Shown piece by piece: positions 35,924 through 45,758 of a stretch of 64,000 nucleotides of DNA (within the stretch, counting starts at the first letter, position 1; every line of letters starts with the position of its first letter). This DNA comes from Acidipropionibacterium jensenii DSM 20535 (lineage in GTDB: Bacteria > Actinomycetota > Actinomycetes > Propionibacteriales > Propionibacteriaceae), in NCBI RefSeq assembly GCF_000425285.1, contig NZ_AUDD01000003.1, forward strand, positions 62,001 through 126,000, read 5' to 3'. The notes beneath the pieces were generated by a model that did no database searches, was not told where the DNA came from, and saw nothing but the letters and a program-made list of their open reading frames with translations. Made by a program: the position numbers and the translations under genes.

Positions 35924-37132
35924 TTGACCGCACCCGTCCAGACCCCCCAGAAGGGTCACAATGTGACGATCGAGGGGGACGTCGAGTCCCATCTGCACCC
36001 GCGCCCCTCCTGGCAGCTCGCCGACCATCCGATGCCCACCGGGCGCGAGGAGATCTGGCGGTTCACCCCCGTCCGTGAGTTCGCCCCGATCCTGGCCGAG
36101 GGTCCGACCCGGGCCAGCCTCGAGTGGGACATCAAGGCACCCGAGCAGGTCACCGTCACCGACCTGGCCCCCGACGACCTGCGCGGTCTGGCCGAGACCC
36201 CCCAGGACCGCCTCTCGGCGGTGGCGGCCACCAACTCCGTCAACCCCTCGAGGCGGATCGAGATCCCGGCCGACGCCCAGTACGACGACCCGATCGACAT
36301 CAACCTCACCGGCACCGGTTCGGGCGAGTCGGTCTACCAGAACCTCGTCGTGGAGATCGGCCGGTTCGCACACGTCACCCTCGTGGTGCGGTACAAGGGA
36401 TCGGCGAACCTCGGCGAGAACTGGACCTTCCGGATCGGCGACGGCGCCGAGGCCACCATTGTCTTCGTCCACGAGTGGGACGACGACGCCGTCCACGCCG
36501 CCCAGATCGCCTTCGAGCTGGGCCGCGACACCACGGTGCGCACCGCCCAGGCGACCTTCGGCGGGAAGGCCGTGCGGATCTCGCAGACGGCCTCCTACCA
36601 GGGGCCGGGAGCCGACCTCTCGCAGCTCGGCGTCTACTTCGCCGATGCCAGCCAGCACATCGAGCACCGGCTGTTCGTCGACCACAACGCCCCGCGCACC
36701 AAGTCGCGGGTGGACTTCCGCGGCTGTCTGCAGGGCGCCGGGGCCCACACCGTGTGGGTCGGCGACGTGCTGATCCGTCCGGTCGCCACCGGCATCGACA
36801 CCTACGAGTCCAACAAGAACCTGGTGCTCACCGAGGGCTGCCGGGCCGACGCGGTGCCGAACCTGGAGATCCAGACCGGCAACATCGTCGGCGCCGGGCA
36901 CTCGGCCTCCACCGGCCGGTTCGACGCCGAGCAGCTGTTCTACCTCCAGTCCCGAGGGATCGAGGAGGAGGAGGCACGGCGTCTGGTGGTGCACGGCTTC
37001 TTCACCGACATCGTCCGCAGGATCGGCGTCGAGGAGATCAGCAACGAGCTGATGGACCGCATCGAGGAGGAGCTTCTCGAGAGCCTCGGAGCCTCCACCC
37101 AGACCGCCGCCGACCAGTCCTCGGAGGGCTGA
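35924..37132 (+). CDS. sufD: Fe-S cluster assembly protein SufD
   Basis: Paralogue and partner of SufB in SufBC2D. The 402-residue product has the C-terminal conserved regions RGCLQGAGAHTVWVGD and HSASTGRFDAEQLFYLQSRG. TTG 35924 is the only start matching the first conserved residues; AGAGAG lies upstream. An in-frame extension into sufB was rejected. The next gene starts 1 bp after the stop. Confidence 0.95.
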   Translation: MTAPVQTPQKGHNVTIEGDVESHLHPRPSWQLADHPMPTGREEIWRFTPVREFAPILAEGPTRASLEWDIKAPEQVTVTDLAPDDLRGLAETPQDRLSAVAATNSVNPSRRIEIPADAQYDDPIDINLTGTGSGESVYQNLVVEIGRFAHVTLVVRYKGSANLGENWTFRIGDGAEATIVFVHEWDDDAVHAAQIAFELGRDTTVRTAQATFGGKAVRISQTASYQGPGADLSQLGVYFADASQHIEHRLFVDHNAPRTKSRVDFRGCLQGAGAHTVWVGDVLIRPVATGIDTYESNKNLVLTEGCRADAVPNLEIQTGNIVGAGHSASTGRFDAEQLFYLQSRGIEEEEARRLVVHGFFTDIVRRIGVEEISNELMDRIEEELLESLGASTQTAADQSSEG

Positions 37133-37133
37133 G

Positions 37134-37469
37134 ATGGCAGCGGTGAAGGTGACGACCGTCGACCAGCTGGCGGATGACACGCCGGCCGAGTTCGACGACG
37201 TCGAGGGCACCGACATCGTCCTGGTGCGCACCGAGGGCCAGACCTTCGCGATCGGGGCCCTGTGCAGCCACGCCGAGGTGCCGATGGTCGATGGAGAGGT
37301 CGAGGACTGCGCCCTCGAGTGCTACATGCACGGCTCCATGTTCGACCTGCGCACCGGCGCACCGCTCAGCCTGCCGGCCACCGAGCCGATTCCCGTATTT
37401 CCCGTGACTATCGACGGCGACGACGTCCTCGTCGACGTCGCCCATCCCATTCCCTACAAGGAGTCCTGA
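37134..37469 (+). CDS. Rieske [2Fe-2S] ferredoxin-like protein
   Basis: A 111-residue soluble Rieske domain with C-S-H (near 44-46) and C-Y-M-H (near 63-66) cluster ligands, as in dioxygenase-type ferredoxins. Actinobacterial suf operons often carry such a gene between sufD and sufC; it may pass electrons during cluster assembly, but that is inference. Confidence 0.92.
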   Translation: MAAVKVTTVDQLADDTPAEFDDVEGTDIVLVRTEGQTFAIGALCSHAEVPMVDGEVEDCALECYMHGSMFDLRTGAPLSLPATEPIPVFPVTIDGDDVLVDVAHPIPYKES

Positions 37470-37476
37470 CACACCC

Positions 37477-38243
<767 letters not shown>

Positions 38244-38244
<1 letters not shown>

Positions 38245-39527
38245 TGAGTGGGGCCACCGACTACGACGTGGAGGCCGTTCGGGCGGACTTCCCCATCCTG
38301 AACACCAGGGTGGGGGACTACCCGTTGGCCTACCTGGACTCGGCCAACACCTCCCAGAAGCCGCAGGTCGTGATCGATGCGGTGGCCGACCACTACGCCC
38401 ATCACAACGCCAATGTGGCCCGGGCGATGCACAAGCTGGGGCTGGAGGCCACCCAGGCCTACGAGGGGGGACGCGAGCGGATCGCCCGGTTCATCGGAGC
38501 CGAGCGGCCCGAGGAGGTCATCGCCCTGTCGAACGCCTCCGAGGGACTCAACCTGTGCGCCTACACCCTGGGATCGCGGCTGAAGCCCGGCGACGAGGTG
38601 GTGGTCTCTGTGATGGAGCACCACTCGAACCTGGTGCCCTGGCAGCTGGCCTGCCAGCGCACCGGCGCCACCCTGCGCTGGTTCGACATCACCGATGAGG
38701 GCCGGCTGGACCTCGAGAAGGCCGAGCGCGAGGGGCTCATCAATGAGCACACCAAGGTGGTCTCGATCGCCCTGGCCTCCAACGTGCTCGGCACCGTCAA
38801 CCCGGTGACCGCGATCGCCGCCCAGGCCCATGCGGTCGGTGCGGTGATGGTGGTCGACGCCTCCCAGGCGGTGCCCCAGATGCCCGTCGACGTCTCGACC
38901 CTGGGTGCCGATCTGGTGGCCTTCACCGGTCACAAGATGGTCGGCCCGACCGGTATCGGGATCCTGTGGGGCCACTACGACCTACTCGCCGACCTGCCCC
39001 CCTTCCTGGGCGGCGGGGAGATGATCGAGATCGTCCGGATGGACCACTCGACCTACGCCGAGCCGCCGCACCGGTTCGAGGCCGGCACCCCGCCGATCGC
39101 CCAGATGGTCGGGCTGGCGAAGGCCGCCGACTACCTCGACGGGGTGGGGATGGCGGCCATCGCCGCCCACGAGCGCGACATCGCCGACTACGCCCTGGCG
39201 GGGCTGACCGGGTTGAAGGGGCTGCGTATCCTGGGTCCCACCGAGGCCGTCGATCGCACCGGGACCATCTCGTTCACGATCGAGGGGGTCCACCCCCACG
39301 ACGCGATGAGCCTGATGGACTCCCACGGGGTGGCGGTGCGCGGTGGTCACCACTGCGCCCGACCGCTGCACGAGAGACTGGGGATCCAGGCCTCGCTGCG
39401 GGCATCGGCCTACCTCTACACCACCCGCGGGGAGATCGACGCCCTCGTTGACGCTGTGGAGTACGCCCGCGATTTCTTCACCGGTCGGACCCTGACCGGC
39501 GCCGGGGCTGGAAGGAGTGATTCATGA
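38244..39527 (+). CDS. sufS: Cysteine desulfurase SufS
   Basis: PLP enzyme that takes sulfur from cysteine for cluster building. The 427-residue class V aminotransferase has the PLP Lys in AFTGHKMVGP and the active-site Cys in GGHHCARP (near 371). It overlaps sufU by 4 nt, its persulfide acceptor. Confidence 0.97.
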
Positions 39528-40063
39528 ACGTCGAGGACATGTACCAGCAGATCATCCTCGATCACTACCGCGAGAAGCACCACTCGGGGCTGCGCGACGG
39601 CTACGCCGCCGAGGTGACCCAGGTGAACCCGTCCTGCGGCGACGAGCTGATGCTCCGACTGCACCTGGACGGAGACGTCATCACCGACGTCTCCTACGAC
39701 GCGGTGGGCTGCTCCATCTCCCAGGCTTCCACCTCGGTGATGACCGATCTGGTGATCGGCGGCACGGTCGACCACGCCCAGAAGCTGTACCGCGGCTTCC
39801 AGGCGATGATGCGGTCCCACGGCGAGGAGACCCTCGACCCGGATCGCTACGACGACGCCGTGGCCTTCGAGGGGGTCGCCAAGCTGATGGCTCGCGTCAA
39901 GTGCGCGATGCTCGGCTGGTCGGCTCTGGAGGAAGCCATGATGGAGGCTCAGCAGAACAGCGACACAGCGGTGTCGACGCAGAGCAGCGACACCGCGGTG
40001 TCGACGCAGAACAGCAGTACTGCCGTGTGCGCAGGAGCACCGGCGAGGGGAGAGAAGGCATGA
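39524..40063 (+). CDS. sufU: Zinc-dependent sulfurtransferase SufU
   Basis: Accepts sulfur from SufS. The IscU-like 179-residue product has the zinc ligands Cys38, Asp40, Cys63 and Cys127 seen in Bacillus SufU. After about residue 140 a tail of three 9-residue repeats (QNSDTAVST-like) follows, which ordinary SufU lacks. Start and stop both overlap neighbours. Confidence 0.95.
   Translation: MNVEDMYQQIILDHYREKHHSGLRDGYAAEVTQVNPSCGDELMLRLHLDGDVITDVSYDAVGCSISQASTSVMTDLVIGGTVDHAQKLYRGFQAMMRSHGEETLDPDRYDDAVAFEGVAKLMARVKCAMLGWSALEEAMMEAQQNSDTAVSTQSSDTAVSTQNSSTAVCAGAPARGEKA
39953..40033 (+). repeat. Three 27-bp tandem repeats in the sufU tail
   Basis: Units at 39953-39979, 39980-40006 and 40007-40033 (last diverged) encode repeated Q-x-S-x-T-A-V-x blocks. 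Confidence 0.9.
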
Positions 40064-40485
40064 GCGAGGAGACCACCCAGGAGGCCAGGCCCTCCGACCT
40101 GGTGCGCGACACCCTTCCGGACCAGGAGCCTGCGACTCCGCAGCCGGGGGAGCAGTCCGGGGAGGTGACCCGCTCGCTTCCGACCGTCGACGACATCATC
40201 GAGGCGATGAAGGATGTCATCGATCCCGAACTCATGGTCAATGTGGTGGATCTGGGCCTGGTCTACGGGGTCCAGATCGACGACGAGGCCAATGTCACCA
40301 TCGACATGACGCTGACCAGTCCCACCTGTCCGCTCACCGATCGCCTGGAGTACGACACCCAGACGGTCCTCGAGGGGATCGTCAACAGCGTGGCGATCAA
40401 CTGGGTGTGGCTGCCGCCGTGGGGTCTTGAGAGGATCACCGAGGACGGCCGGGCACAGCTCCAGGCCATCGGCTTCAACGTCTGA
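40060..40485 (+). CDS. sufT: Metal-sulfur cluster assembly factor (MIP18/DUF59, SufT)
   Basis: A 141-residue MIP18-family protein; family members help cluster maturation. The core has DPELMVNVVDLGLVYGV, TLTSPTCPLTD with its conserved Cys, and WLPPWGLERITEDGR. The first 40 residues are acidic and disordered. ATG 40060 overlaps the sufU stop (ATGA) after GGGGAGAGAAGG. Last gene of the operon. Confidence 0.93.
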   Translation: MSEETTQEARPSDLVRDTLPDQEPATPQPGEQSGEVTRSLPTVDDIIEAMKDVIDPELMVNVVDLGLVYGVQIDDEANVTIDMTLTSPTCPLTDRLEYDTQTVLEGIVNSVAINWVWLPPWGLERITEDGRAQLQAIGFNV

Positions 40486-40508
40486 TCCGCGACATCTGAT
40501 CCGGTTCT

Positions 40509-40550
40509 GATGAGGGCGGGCCCCCACATCTGTGGGGGCCCGCCCTCATC
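40509..40550 (+). terminator. Terminator of the suf operon
   Basis: 20-nt complementary arms (40509-40528 with 40531-40550), giving a stem of about 19 bp with a tight loop, 24 bp after the sufT stop. It also separates the convergent metallopeptidase. Confidence 0.9.
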
Positions 40551-40650
40551 CTGCCGTGACCGCAAGGACTGCCGTGACCGGTGTGGATGCCGTCGTCGAT
40601 GGCGACCGCCGCCATCCGTGCGGCGGGTCACCGCTCGCTCGGGGGCCGGA

Positions 40651-41544
40651 TCAGCCGTCCAGGTTGTTGGTCGAGAAGGTGTCGCAGGAGGCCAGGCTGC
40701 TGGCGTTGAACCCGCGCTGGGTCCAGTAGACCCGCATCTTCGAGGACCCATGGGTCCAGGCGTCCTGGTTCACCCGACCGGAGGACTGCTCCTGGATGTG
40801 GTCGTCGCCGACCGCCTTGGCGGCGTCGACGATCTTGGCGATGTCGGCGGAGGTGACATTCTCGATGAGGTCGTCGGGGTTGTCGGAGGCCCACTTGAGG
40901 TAGGCCCCGGCGTAGCAGTCGGCCTGCAGCTCGAGGCGCACCGAGGGGGAGTGGGCACCGGTCTGGTTGCCCGATGCGTGGGCCTTGGCCAGGGTGCCGA
41001 GCAGATCCTGGGCGTGGTGGCCGTACTCGTGGGCGATGACATAGGCCTCGGCCGCGGTGCTGGACTTGGTGCCCAACTCGGTGAACAGCTGCGAGAGGAA
41101 GCCGGTGTCCAGGTAGACCAGCTTGTCGCCGGAGCAGTAGAAGGGGCCGGTCTGGGAGTCCGCCGTCCCGCAGGCCGTCGAGATCTGGCCGCTGAAGGGC
41201 TTGATCCGAGCCTTCGTGTACCCGTCGATCTGGGTCCCCCAGTACTGGTTGACGCTGGTGGCGTAGGCCGCCCAGCGGCAGTTCGGGTCCCGGTTGGCGT
41301 CGGCCCCGGTCCGACAGCTGGAAGTCGAGACGGCGGTGCTCTGCGACGTCTCGGTGCCGGTTCCGGAGTCGGTGCCCAAGATGTCGCCGGGATTGACGCC
41401 GAAGACCAGGGCGAGGATGAGCACCACGATCCCGGCCCCACCACCCAGGACGATCCGTCCTCCTCCGCCGCCACCGCGTCCCGGTCCACCGGCGCTGTTG
41501 TCGATGGAGTCCGAGTCGATCTGAGCGTCATTCTTGAAGTCCAT
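40651..41544 (-). CDS. Neutral zinc metallopeptidase (YpfJ family), membrane-anchored
   Basis: A 297-residue protein with a Gly-rich cytoplasmic start, one helix (about 30-50) and an extracytoplasmic domain with zinc motif HEYGH (His172, Glu173, His176). The conserved VYLDTGF and ELQADCYAGAY segments (third ligand Glu) follow. Physiological substrate unknown. GGAGGA precedes ATG 41544. Confidence 0.92.
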   Translation of the reverse strand: MDFKNDAQIDSDSIDNSAGGPGRGGGGGGRIVLGGGAGIVVLILALVFGVNPGDILGTDSGTGTETSQSTAVSTSSCRTGADANRDPNCRWAAYATSVNQYWGTQIDGYTKARIKPFSGQISTACGTADSQTGPFYCSGDKLVYLDTGFLSQLFTELGTKSSTAAEAYVIAHEYGHHAQDLLGTLAKAHASGNQTGAHSPSVRLELQADCYAGAYLKWASDNPDDLIENVTSADIAKIVDAAKAVGDDHIQEQSSGRVNQDAWTHGSSKMRVYWTQRGFNASSLASCDTFSTNNLDG

Positions 41545-41622
41545 CGTTCCTCCGGGTCGGTCAGCAGGCGAGACCAGACTACGCATCAACAGTGTGCGAT
41601 CCGGCTTCTCTCCCGAGGTCGT

Positions 41623-41931
41623 CTACTCACCGGCAATCATCGCGATGGCCGCCAGGTGTCCCTCAAGGGCGGCTCTCCCCGCGCCGGTGAGACTGACCCA
41701 GGTAAGACGACGCGAGTCGCTCCGGGCGCGCGAGGCTTCCTTGCGGAGGGTGATCAGTCCCGCCTGGGCGAGCACCTTGAGGTTCTTCGACAGACTCGCA
41801 TCGTGCAACCCCAAGGTGTCGCGAACGACGGAGAACTCGATCTCCGACATACGTCGGAGCAGGCCACATATCCGTAGCCGCACCGGCGAGTGGATCACAT
41901 CGTTGAAAGCGGGTTGTGCATCTGACGTCAT
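41623..41931 (-). CDS. Small winged-helix transcriptional regulator
   Basis: A 102-residue protein with a single winged helix (HTH_34/ArsR-like: SPVRLRICGLLRRM, then ASLSKNLKVLAQAGLI). No metal site is evident. The start overlaps the upstream membrane-protein stop by one base (TGATG). Such pairs often regulate their own operon. GC is lower than in the flanks. Confidence 0.85.
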   Translation of the reverse strand: MTSDAQPAFNDVIHSPVRLRICGLLRRMSEIEFSVVRDTLGLHDASLSKNLKVLAQAGLITLRKEASRARSDSRRLTWVSLTGAGRAALEGHLAAIAMIAGE

Positions 41932-42425
41932 CAGGCTCGTCCGGTCCTCCCGCCCAGTTCGTCACGCAGCGCGTCATCGTAGCGGCGCCCGAGCACGACT
42001 GTCGCGAGGAGTGCAGAGACGGCAGGGATGAGCCCCCACCATGGCGAGAACGCAAGAAACTTGATCGCGAGACTGCTCACCATCGCCAGGATCAGGATCG
42101 CGAGGAGTGTCAGAAGCAGGCGCTTGCCGCGAGAACCAGCGGGTTGGGTTGTTGAGACCCCGTAGCGGCGGTTGTAGGTGATCGTGAGCACCGGCAGCAG
42201 CATGATTCCGACCGCGACGATCCAGATCGCAGTTGAGCCGGGAAGCACCTGCGAACCGACGAAGGCGGCGACGATCGCCCCCAGCGCGGGGTGGTACCAC
42301 CACGGTGTCACGACTCGGGCGGCAAGTCGTGATCCGTCATCCTGAAGCTGCCTGAGAGTCTCGCGGGCCGACGCGGCTTCAGGGTGTTCAGGCTGATCAC
42401 CGCCATGGCTGAAGTCGTTTTCCAT
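41931..42425 (-). CDS. Small integral membrane protein of unknown function
   Basis: A 164-residue protein with a charged N-terminus and four hydrophobic segments (about 45-65, 68-85, 100-122, 128-148). I do not recognise the family. It is coupled to the wHTH gene. A 60-bp sample of this stretch is about 57% GC and the next about 65%, against about 70% around it, hinting at acquisition. Confidence 0.75.
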   Translation of the reverse strand: MENDFSHGGDQPEHPEAASARETLRQLQDDGSRLAARVVTPWWYHPALGAIVAAFVGSQVLPGSTAIWIVAVGIMLLPVLTITYNRRYGVSTTQPAGSRGKRLLLTLLAILILAMVSSLAIKFLAFSPWWGLIPAVSALLATVVLGRRYDDALRDELGGRTGRA

Positions 42426-42613
42426 GCAGGAAAGCGTATCTGTCGTGTGCCATCAGGAAAAGGGGAATGAGCCCCTGAAACGCGATCGGTCCTCGTCAAG
42501 CTGCGCGGCAAGGGTCGGCGTCCTCGACTGGTCGCCGTCCTCGACAGGTCGTCGTTCTGGGCGAGCTTGGCGAGCACCGTGCCCTCATCGGAGGGGGGAG
42601 CTACTTGGCCCTG

Positions 42614-42973
42614 CTAGACGACGAACCAGAAGACCACCGCGAGTACCGCCACCAGCGCCGGAAGACCGAACATCAGGACAAGCCGCCAGGTGCGGCGCAG
42701 CCAGATCTGGGCGAGGATGCCGATGATCGACCCGAGGGCCGCGGCGGCCACCGCCGATCCCCAGTAGGTGGCGGCCTCCCCGGGACGACACCCCTCCAGG
42801 GACGAGTCGCACAGGCTCCACCAGGCGAGATAGCCGAAGATGCCGATGCCGATGACGGCGACGACCATCCCGATGATGACCCAGATGGAGTACCGCCGCC
42901 ATGCCTTCAGGTCGGCGGCGATCTCCTCCTCGTTCTCCGGTGCTGCTCGCCGTGGTGCTGCCATGTCGTCCAT
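42614..42973 (-). CDS. Small membrane protein, hypothetical
   Basis: A 119-residue protein with three predicted helices (about 29-52, 68-90, 97-118) and a pair of Cys in SLCDSSLEGCRP in an external loop. ATG 42973, or ATG 42964 nine bases in. Divergent from the acetyltransferase by 56 bp. The 188-bp gap before it (42426-42613) shows nothing I can name. Confidence 0.7.
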   Translation of the reverse strand: MDDMAAPRRAAPENEEEIAADLKAWRRYSIWVIIGMVVAVIGIGIFGYLAWWSLCDSSLEGCRPGEAATYWGSAVAAAALGSIIGILAQIWLRRTWRLVLMFGLPALVAVLAVVFWFVV

Positions 42974-43017
42974 TGTTGCCCATTGTGGCGACGCTGGCCC
43001 GTCGGGGCGCGCCGGGG

Positions 43018-43029
43018 GATACTCCCTCC
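43018..43029 (+). promoter_or_regulatory. Leaderless-type promoter of the acetyltransferase
   Basis: GATACT (43018-43023), 6 nt, then ATG 43030. Confidence 0.5.
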
Positions 43030-43485
43030 ATGGTCCACACTCCGCCCACCGCCACTCCCCAGGTTCACTGGGCGTCCCTCGACGAGATCGATCCGGTGGT
43101 GCTCTACCGCCTGCTGTGGCTGCGCAGCGAGGTCTTCAACGGGGAGCAGCACTGCACCGACGACGATCTGGACGGCCGCGAGCTCGATCCCTCCTCCCGG
43201 ATCGGCTGGGTGGAGGTCGACGACGAGCCGGTCGCCACCCTGCGCGCCTTCGACGAGGACGGGGTCACCGTCCTCGGCCGACTCGCCACCGCGGCCGGCC
43301 ACCGGGGTCGGGGTCTGGCCGCGGCACTGGTCCGGCGAGCCGTCGCGGAGTCCGCCGGGCGTCCCGTCGTCCTGCACGCCCAGGCCCACCTCCAGGGCTG
43401 GTACGCGGGCCTCGGATTCGTCCTGGACGGAGAGCCCTTCATGGAGGCCGGCATCCCGCACGTGCCGATGAGGCTCACGCGCTGA
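43030..43485 (+). CDS. GNAT acetyltransferase, ElaA-like
   Basis: A 151-residue protein. The acetyl-CoA loop is seen in HRGRGLAAALV, and the ElaA-type ending in GFVLDGEPFMEAGIPHVPM. The substrate is unknown. ATG 43030 is chosen because the frame upstream is Arg/Pro-rich and a -10 lies 6 nt before it. Confidence 0.88.
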   Translation: MVHTPPTATPQVHWASLDEIDPVVLYRLLWLRSEVFNGEQHCTDDDLDGRELDPSSRIGWVEVDDEPVATLRAFDEDGVTVLGRLATAAGHRGRGLAAALVRRAVAESAGRPVVLHAQAHLQGWYAGLGFVLDGEPFMEAGIPHVPMRLTR

Positions 43486-43529
43486 GCTGACAAGATGTGC
43501 ACGCATTTGGCCACCGGGGCGGGTGAGGG

Positions 43530-43541
43530 CAGGATGGTCCG
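43530..43541 (+). promoter_or_regulatory. Leaderless-type promoter of the ABC-F gene
   Basis: CAGGAT (43530-43535), 6 nt, then GTG 43542. Confidence 0.5.
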
Positions 43542-45140
43542 GTGCTGCAGGTCAAGGATGTGGAGGTCCGTATCGGGGCCCGGTTGTTGCTCAACCCGGT
43601 GAGTTTCCAGGTCGCACCCGGGGACAAGATCGGACTGGTGGGCCGCAACGGCGCCGGAAAGACCACCCTCACGAAGATCCTCGCCGGGCAGACCCAGCCC
43701 AGCGCCGGCACCGTCTCCCGGACCGGTCAGCTCGGCTACCTCCCTCAGGATCCGCGCGATCCCGACCTCACCCAGCTGGCTAGCGAGAGGATCCTGTCGG
43801 CCCGCGGTCTGGCCCACATCCTCGACAAGATGCAGAGCCTCGAGGACGCGATGTCCTCCCCCGATGACGCCGTCCGCCAGCGTGCGATGGACAAGTACGC
43901 CAAGGCCGAGGCCCGACTGATGGCCGCCGGCGGCTACGGGGCCGAGGCCGAGGCGGCCCGCATCTCGGCCAACCTGGCACTTCCGGACCGCGTCCTCAGT
44001 CAGCCCCTGGGCAACCTCTCCGGCGGCCAGCGACGCCGCGTCGAGCTGGCGCGGATCTTGTTCTCCGGCGCCGACACCCTGCTCCTGGACGAACCGACCA
44101 ACCACCTGGACGCCGACTCGATCAATTGGCTGCGCGGCTTCCTGCAGGGCTATCAGGGCGGGGTCCTGATGATCTCCCACAACACTGAGCTGGTCGGGGA
44201 GACCGTCAACAAGGTCTTCCACCTGGACGCCAACCGGGCCACCCTCGACGTCTACTCGATGAACTGGAGGCGCTACCTCATCCAGCGCGCCGCCGACGAG
44301 AAGCGCCGCCACAAGGAGCGGGTCAACGCCGAGCGGAAGGCCTCGGCACTGATGGCCCAGGCCGACAAGCTGCACGCCAAGGCCACCAAGGCGGTCGCCG
44401 CCCAGAACATGGCCCGACGGGCCGAGCGGCTGCTGGCCGGGGTCGAGGGGGAGAGGGCCGCCGACAAGGTGGCGGCCATCCGCTTCCCCAGCCCGGCCCC
44501 CTGCGGCAAGACGCCGTTGACCGCCCACAACCTCACCAAGACCTACGGGTCCCTGGAGGTGTTCACCGGGGTGGACCTGGCGGTGGACCGCGGCTCCCAG
44601 GTGGTGGTGCTGGGCCTCAACGGCGCCGGCAAGACCACCCTGCTGAGGATCCTGGCCGGGGTGGAGACCCCAGACACCGGCGAGGTCGTTCCGGGTCACG
44701 GGCTGAAGATTGGCTACTTCGCCCAGGAGCACGACCTCATCGAGATGGACCGGACGGTGCTGGACAACATGGCGCGCACCGCCGGGGACATGACCGACAC
44801 CGACATCCGCAAGATCCTGGGATCCTTCCTGTTCACCGGCGACGACGTCGACAAGCCCGCCGGGGTGCTCTCGGGAGGCGAGAAGACCCGTCTGGCCCTG
44901 GCCATGCTGGTCGTCTCCTCGGCCAATGTGCTGCTGCTTGACGAGCCCACCAACAACCTGGACCCGGCCAGCCGCGCACAGGTGCTCGACGCGATCGCCC
45001 ACTTCGGTGGGGCGATCGTGCTGGTCACCCACGACGAGGGCGCCGTCCAGGCCCTCCAGCCCGACCGGGTGCTGATCCTGCCCGAGGGGACCGAGGATCT
45101 GTGGGGGCCCGACTACCAGGACCTCATCACGCTGGCCTGA
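43542..45140 (+). CDS. ABC-F family ATPase (ribosome-associated)
   Basis: A 532-residue protein with two ABC domains and no membrane helices. Walker A GRNGAGKTT and GLNGAGKTT, signatures LSGGQRRR and LSGGEKTR, and Walker B with DEPTNHLD and DEPTNNLD identify it. The linker (about 225-320) is Lys/Arg-rich and helical, the ABC-F P-site region. Members act as translation factors or protect ribosomes from antibiotics; which applies cannot be told. Confidence 0.93.
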   Translation: MLQVKDVEVRIGARLLLNPVSFQVAPGDKIGLVGRNGAGKTTLTKILAGQTQPSAGTVSRTGQLGYLPQDPRDPDLTQLASERILSARGLAHILDKMQSLEDAMSSPDDAVRQRAMDKYAKAEARLMAAGGYGAEAEAARISANLALPDRVLSQPLGNLSGGQRRRVELARILFSGADTLLLDEPTNHLDADSINWLRGFLQGYQGGVLMISHNTELVGETVNKVFHLDANRATLDVYSMNWRRYLIQRAADEKRRHKERVNAERKASALMAQADKLHAKATKAVAAQNMARRAERLLAGVEGERAADKVAAIRFPSPAPCGKTPLTAHNLTKTYGSLEVFTGVDLAVDRGSQVVVLGLNGAGKTTLLRILAGVETPDTGEVVPGHGLKIGYFAQEHDLIEMDRTVLDNMARTAGDMTDTDIRKILGSFLFTGDDVDKPAGVLSGGEKTRLALAMLVVSSANVLLLDEPTNNLDPASRAQVLDAIAHFGGAIVLVTHDEGAVQALQPDRVLILPEGTEDLWGPDYQDLITLA

Positions 45141-45208
45141 GCGGCCGGCCCGGCGGTGCAGGTGCCGGTACCATGAGCGCGTCATCACCACGACCGCGGA
45201 GGACAGCC

Positions 45209-45724
45209 ATGCCAGCACGCCAGCCCAGACTCACCGGGGACCAGAGGCGTGCGATGGCCGAGGTGCTCGCCCAGCGCTATGACGAGGGGGCCTCGATCCG
45301 GTCCCTGGCGGTGGAGTTCGGCAGGTCCTACGGACTGGTGCAGCGTCTTCTCGCCGAGGCCGGGGTGGAGTTCCGGGCCCGTGGCGGAGCCGACCCCAGC
45401 TCCCCGATGACCCGCGCCGAACGTGAGAGCGAGGCACCGACGGATGATTCCCGGGATGCGCCGGAGCAGCCACGGGAGCCCGATGAGGCAGCCGAGACGG
45501 TGACCGAGGAGCAGCTGGCGAAGGCCGAGGCCAAGGCGCGACGGGCCACGAACCGGCTGTCCAAGGCGCTGCGGGCGCGGGCGAAGCTCACCAAGGCCAA
45601 CAGCTCCAAGAAGCAGCGCAGGGCCGCGAAGAAGAAGGTGGCCAACCGCCGCCTGAAGTCGGAGAAGGCCGCCGACCGGCTGGAACGGATCCGCGAGCAG
45701 CTGGACGCCCACACCGGCCACTGA
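45209..45724 (+). CDS. Helix-turn-helix protein with basic coiled-coil tail
   Basis: A 171-residue protein. Residues 8-55 (RYDEGASIRSLAVEFGRSYG, LLAEAGVEFRARGG) match the small actinobacterial HTH protein often found next to this ABC-F gene. After an acidic linker the C-terminus (about 105-171) is a Lys/Arg/Ala-rich helix likely to bind nucleic acid. GGAGG precedes ATG 45209; ATG 45173 is possible. Confidence 0.82.
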   Translation: MPARQPRLTGDQRRAMAEVLAQRYDEGASIRSLAVEFGRSYGLVQRLLAEAGVEFRARGGADPSSPMTRAERESEAPTDDSRDAPEQPREPDEAAETVTEEQLAKAEAKARRATNRLSKALRARAKLTKANSSKKQRRAAKKKVANRRLKSEKAADRLERIREQLDAHTGH

Positions 45725-45758
45725 GTCGGTCAGTGCGGGTCTCGGCGCAGGAAGATGG

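Noticed and set aside
42426-42613. Possible transposase remnant in the gap before the 119-aa membrane gene
   Set aside because: Short frames on either strand show no recognisable motif, and there are no inverted repeats.
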